Of a stretch of DNA of 64,000 nt, positions 61,416 to 64,000 are shown piece by piece. This DNA is from Bacteroidota bacterium (lineage in GTDB: Bacteria > Bacteroidota > Bacteroidia > 2-12-FULL-35-15): positions 127,638-191,637 of the forward strand of contig JAOQAD010000037.1 of NCBI GenBank assembly GCA_025963775.1, given 5' to 3'. Every line of letters begins with the position of its first letter. The stretch's first letter is position 1. The notes beneath the pieces were generated by a model that ran no database searches, had not been told where the DNA came from, and was given only the letters and a program-made list of their open reading frames with translations. The translations under genes were made by a program, and so were the position numbers.

Positions 61416-62627
61416 ATGAAGATGAATAACGCATATATCCTGTTCATGCTGGTGCTGCTCTGCACAGGTGCAAAAGCGCAGGGAATTGTTGCTGTTGAAA
61501 ATACCGTAAAAGGCCCAAACGATATCAAAATGGGAGCCGACCGCATCTCGGAATATCTTCCGCTGCTGCAGGGTAAAGCGGTGGCCATTGTCGCCAACCA
61601 GTCCTCCAACATTAAAAGCACACACCTTGTCGATTCCCTCCTGAAATTAAAAGTGAACATCCGGAAAGTGTTCTGTCCTGAGCACGGTTTCCGCGGATTG
61701 GTGGATGCCGGAGAAAAAGTAAAATCGGAAAAGGACAGCAAAACAGGACTGCCGATCATTTCGCTTTACGGCAAAAATAAAAAACCTTACCCGGAACAGC
61801 TGAAGGATGTGGATGTGGTGATCTTCGACATACAGGATGTGGGCGTCCGCTTTTACACGTACCTCTCTACACTGCATTATGTGATGGAAGCCTGCGCTGA
61901 AAATAAAAAGCAGCTGATCGTGCTCGACAGGCCCAACCCGAATGGCTACTATATGGATGGCCCGGTGCTGGAAGATGCCTGGAAATCGTTTTTAGGATTG
62001 CACCCGGTTCCGCTTGTGTACGGGATGACGATCGGCGAATATGCGCAGATGATCAATGGAGAAGGCTGGCTGAAAGGCGGAGTAAAATGCAATTTAAAAG
62101 TGATCACGCTGCAGGGATATACACATAACGATTTGTACGAGCTGCCTGTGAAGCCTTCACCGAATTTACCGAACATGGCATCTGTTTATTTATATCCCAG
62201 CCTTGGATTATTTGAAGGCACTGTGGTGGCTGTAGGCCGTGGAACGGAGCTTCCTTTCCAGGTGATCGGGCATCCGGCATTCCTGAAAGGCCAGTACACT
62301 TTTGTCCCGCAGCCCAAACCGGGGGCGATGGAGCCTAAATACAAAGGGCAGGAATGCAAAGGATTCAATCTTGTAGATTTCGGAAATGAGTACATGAAGG
62401 ATTACAAAAAGATCTATTTGTTCTGGCTCACCGGGATGTATGAAGGCACGCCGGACAAGAGCACTTTTTTTGATGAGAATTTTAATTACCATGCCGGCAA
62501 TGCCACATTGCAGCAGCAGATCAAAGACGGCAAAAGCGAAAGCGAGATCCGCGCCAGTTGGGCGGAAGGCCTGAAAAAATTCAAAGTGATCAGGAAAAAG
62601 TATTTGCTGTATCCCGATTTTGAATAA
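61416..62627 (+). CDS. namZ: DUF1343 protein, NamZ-type exo-beta-N-acetylmuramidase
   Basis: The 403-residue protein has a signal peptide (MKMNNAYILFMLVLLCTGAKAQ) and the DUF1343 fold: VAIVANQSSNIKSTHLVDSL, KVFCPEHGFRGLVDAGEKVK, DVVIFDIQDVGVRFYTYLST, LDRPNPNGYYMDGPVLE and GRGTELPFQVIG. Characterised NamZ enzymes release N-acetylmuramic acid from the non-reducing end of peptidoglycan fragments, giving a salvage role in the periplasm. The gene symbol follows the family; activity here is not shown. A small gene follows at 15 bp. Confidence 0.9.
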   Translation: MKMNNAYILFMLVLLCTGAKAQGIVAVENTVKGPNDIKMGADRISEYLPLLQGKAVAIVANQSSNIKSTHLVDSLLKLKVNIRKVFCPEHGFRGLVDAGEKVKSEKDSKTGLPIISLYGKNKKPYPEQLKDVDVVIFDIQDVGVRFYTYLSTLHYVMEACAENKKQLIVLDRPNPNGYYMDGPVLEDAWKSFLGLHPVPLVYGMTIGEYAQMINGEGWLKGGVKCNLKVITLQGYTHNDLYELPVKPSPNLPNMASVYLYPSLGLFEGTVVAVGRGTELPFQVIGHPAFLKGQYTFVPQPKPGAMEPKYKGQECKGFNLVDFGNEYMKDYKKIYLFWLTGMYEGTPDKSTFFDENFNYHAGNATLQQQIKDGKSESEIRASWAEGLKKFKVIRKKYLLYPDFE

Positions 62628-62642
62628 AGCCACTGATTTCTC

Positions 62643-62978
62643 ATGCTTACGTCCAAACAAAAATTAATGCTCCTTTTTATTGATTCGGGATTTTCCAATA
62701 ATCAATATACACTCATTAAACATTTCGACCGCTTTGATTTTCCTGCAGAGCTTGGTGTAAATCTTCGGATTCTTAAGGAGAATGGGCTTATCTCGGTAAG
62801 CGGGCATCATCCTGCAAACGGAACTGAATTTGAATATGTAACAACGGACAAAGGGAAAAAATTCACGGAAAGTGATGGCTTTTATGATGAGATCATGAAT
62901 TATATAAAAAAGCTGGATCAATCAGGACATTTTTCGCAGATCACAGAAACCCTGATCAGGAAAAGGCTGAAGCAATAA
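62643..62978 (+). CDS. small winged-helix-like protein
   Basis: The 111-residue cytoplasmic protein has a helix-turn-helix-like layout: KQKLMLLFIDSGFSNNQYTL, LIKHFDRFDFPAELGVNLRI, LKENGLISVSGHHP, then a wing-like strand pair FEYVTTDKGKKFTE. This resembles small winged-helix proteins with an LKENGLI recognition pattern, but I cannot place it in a family. It is 15 bp after the NamZ-type gene, so co-transcription is likely. Confidence 0.65.
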   Translation: MLTSKQKLMLLFIDSGFSNNQYTLIKHFDRFDFPAELGVNLRILKENGLISVSGHHPANGTEFEYVTTDKGKKFTESDGFYDEIMNYIKKLDQSGHFSQITETLIRKRLKQ

Positions 62979-62983
62979 AAAAG

Positions 62984-63013
62984 AAAAGGGCTGCAAAAAT
63001 CCGCAGCCCCTTC
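62984..63013. terminator. bidirectional hairpin terminator
   Basis: GGGCTGC and GCAGCCC with flanking A/T runs form a stem between convergent genes ending at 62978 and 63031. Confidence 0.75.
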
Positions 63014-63030
63014 CCATCTAACACACATCT

Positions 63031-64000
63031 TTATTCGAGGATTATCTTTTTACTGATGCTCTTATCTTCTGTAATGATCTTCACCATGTAAATGCCTTTG
63101 GGCATTCCGCCCAGATCCATTGAAGATATTGTACCTCTATGTACGAACGATTTTACTTTTTCACCTTTCATATTGTACACATAGATCATCGCCTTTTCAT
63201 CCTCTTCTGTTTCTATTTTAAAAACCCCTGTGCTTGGATTCGGATAAATCGTAACATCCTCCTCTTGCATTTCCTCTTCTTCCTCTTGTGATATTTCTTT
63301 AGGCTGAGGCAGCATTGGATGACTTCGGTACATCCCAGGACTTGTATGCGTACCTCCAACACATCCGTGAATAAAAGCAATGAAATACTGGTTAGGGTTT
63401 ACTGATCCGCTTGCAGAAAAGCCCGGATTCAATGTAACTGAGCTGGTGCCCCTGAATGCAGTGGGTACAACAAGAGCAGATGCCACAGGCCCATTGGCAG
63501 TTATAGTTTCAGCCTCATATATGTCCTGCGGGATGCTGCCTGTAAGAGCCCAATTATTCTGCGCCGGGCATTTTAAGTCCGATTTAAAGATCCCCATTCC
63601 ATAGGTACCTGCCCTTACAGTATTTTCAGCGTAATTAATTTCCATCTGCCTGCTATTGATAATTGGAAAACCTGTGTTATAGAGAATCCAGGTTGGCATG
63701 GAAGGGCGCCTGAAATAAATGGCTTTATCCGTTGACAAATAGATCTCATCGTTGCTGGCATGGTCCATTATCATGGAGCAGGCCACCTCATCCGCCGGGA
63801 TCCCATTACTGTAATCCGCCCAGGTGCTGCCATTGTAAGTGAGTATTTTAAGGCCACGGTTGGTTGCAGAGGTATTGATATTACATGCAACATAGATGAG
63901 ATCCTTATTCCAGGGACTTGTTTCCACTGCTACAAGTGTTGCTTTTCCTAAATCGGCAGTGGCGACATTGTTTGCCCCGGGTATAACGGTTGATAAATTC
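63031..64000 (-). CDS. T9SS cargo protein, N-terminal part cut by window edge
   Basis: The reading frame stays open past 63927 to base 64000 (for example VIPGANNVATADLGKATL), so the gene continues beyond the right edge; the ORF-track start is not real. Visible parts are a propeller-like stretch (LIYVACNINTSATNRGLKIL, EIYLSTDKAIYFRRPSMPTW), a CBM-like segment (IYEAETITANGPVASALVVP), an acidic linker SQEEEEEMQEEDV and a T9SS type A end (TIYPNPSTGVFKIE to SISKKIILE). It resembles end regions of metallopeptidase- or BNR-type cargo; the function cannot be read from this fragment. Confidence 0.8.
   Translation of the reverse strand, partial: NLSTVIPGANNVATADLGKATLVAVETSPWNKDLIYVACNINTSATNRGLKILTYNGSTWADYSNGIPADEVACSMIMDHASNDEIYLSTDKAIYFRRPSMPTWILYNTGFPIINSRQMEINYAENTVRAGTYGMGIFKSDLKCPAQNNWALTGSIPQDIYEAETITANGPVASALVVPTAFRGTSSVTLNPGFSASGSVNPNQYFIAFIHGCVGGTHTSPGMYRSHPMLPQPKEISQEEEEEMQEEDVTIYPNPSTGVFKIETEEDEKAMIYVYNMKGEKVKSFVHRGTISSMDLGGMPKGIYMVKIITEDKSISKKIILE

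Overview
The window is chromosomal DNA of a Bacteroidota bacterium. At least seven proteins end in a type IX secretion (T9SS) sorting domain (YPNP motif, final beta-strands). There is also a PorP/SprF-type T9SS protein, a gliding-motility type (type B) C-terminal domain, an S46 dipeptidyl-peptidase, DUF2167, a 7TM-HD phosphodiesterase and promoters of the TAnnTTTG type. I cannot name genus or species. I see no tRNA, rRNA, CRISPR array, transposase or integrase.

Layout. 1-9 kb: the 3'-truncated hutH (runs off the left edge), a GxxExxY gene bracketed by inverted repeats, hisS, an S46 peptidase, an AT-rich two-gene ATPase/TOPRIM-like module that looks like a defence cassette, and ettA. 9-14.5 kb: an ORF6N DNA-binding protein with a palindrome over its promoter and a second copy inside the gene; then a five-gene minus-strand operon (adenylation enzyme, carrier protein, MBOAT, SGNH-like protein, secreted protein) that resembles a dlt-type acylation system. 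14.6-23.4 kb: secreted subtilisin, small membrane protein, UbiA prenyltransferase, SanA-like protein, cytoplasmic C40 peptidase, thiolase, 7TM-HD protein. 23.5-31.5 kb: BNR-repeat secreted protein, PorP/SprF with SPOR domain, and a 1605-residue surface protein with 13 tandem modules of about 88 residues. 31.6-41.8 kb: SDR, small barrel protein, MFS/spermidine-synthase fusion, an ECF sigma factor with a large membrane-anchored neighbour, TonB-C protein, AddA/RecB-like helicase-nuclease. 41.9-52 kb: second subtilisin, three tandem paralogous lipoproteins under near-identical promoters, DUF2167 protein, secreted arylsulfotransferase-like protein, SprB-repeat adhesin, lipoprotein. 52-64 kb: a membrane pyrophosphatase with a 112-residue Cys/Met-rich tail, patatin-barrel protein, BtuF-like protein, CBS-type PLP enzyme, RelE/ParE-type toxin-antitoxin pair, LolE/FtsX permease, NamZ-type DUF1343 protein, a small winged-helix-like protein, and the C-terminal part of another T9SS cargo.

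Most of the secreted proteins depend on the T9SS, whose core genes lie elsewhere. Intergenic regions are rich in short inverted repeats of REP type that recur between unrelated genes.

The observations I consider most worth following up are the Cys/Met-rich tail on the pyrophosphatase, the paired palindromes at the ORF6N gene, the three lipoprotein promoters sharing an upstream box at exactly 28 bp from the -7 element, the ATPase/TOPRIM-like module, and the dlt-like cluster in a Gram-negative lineage.
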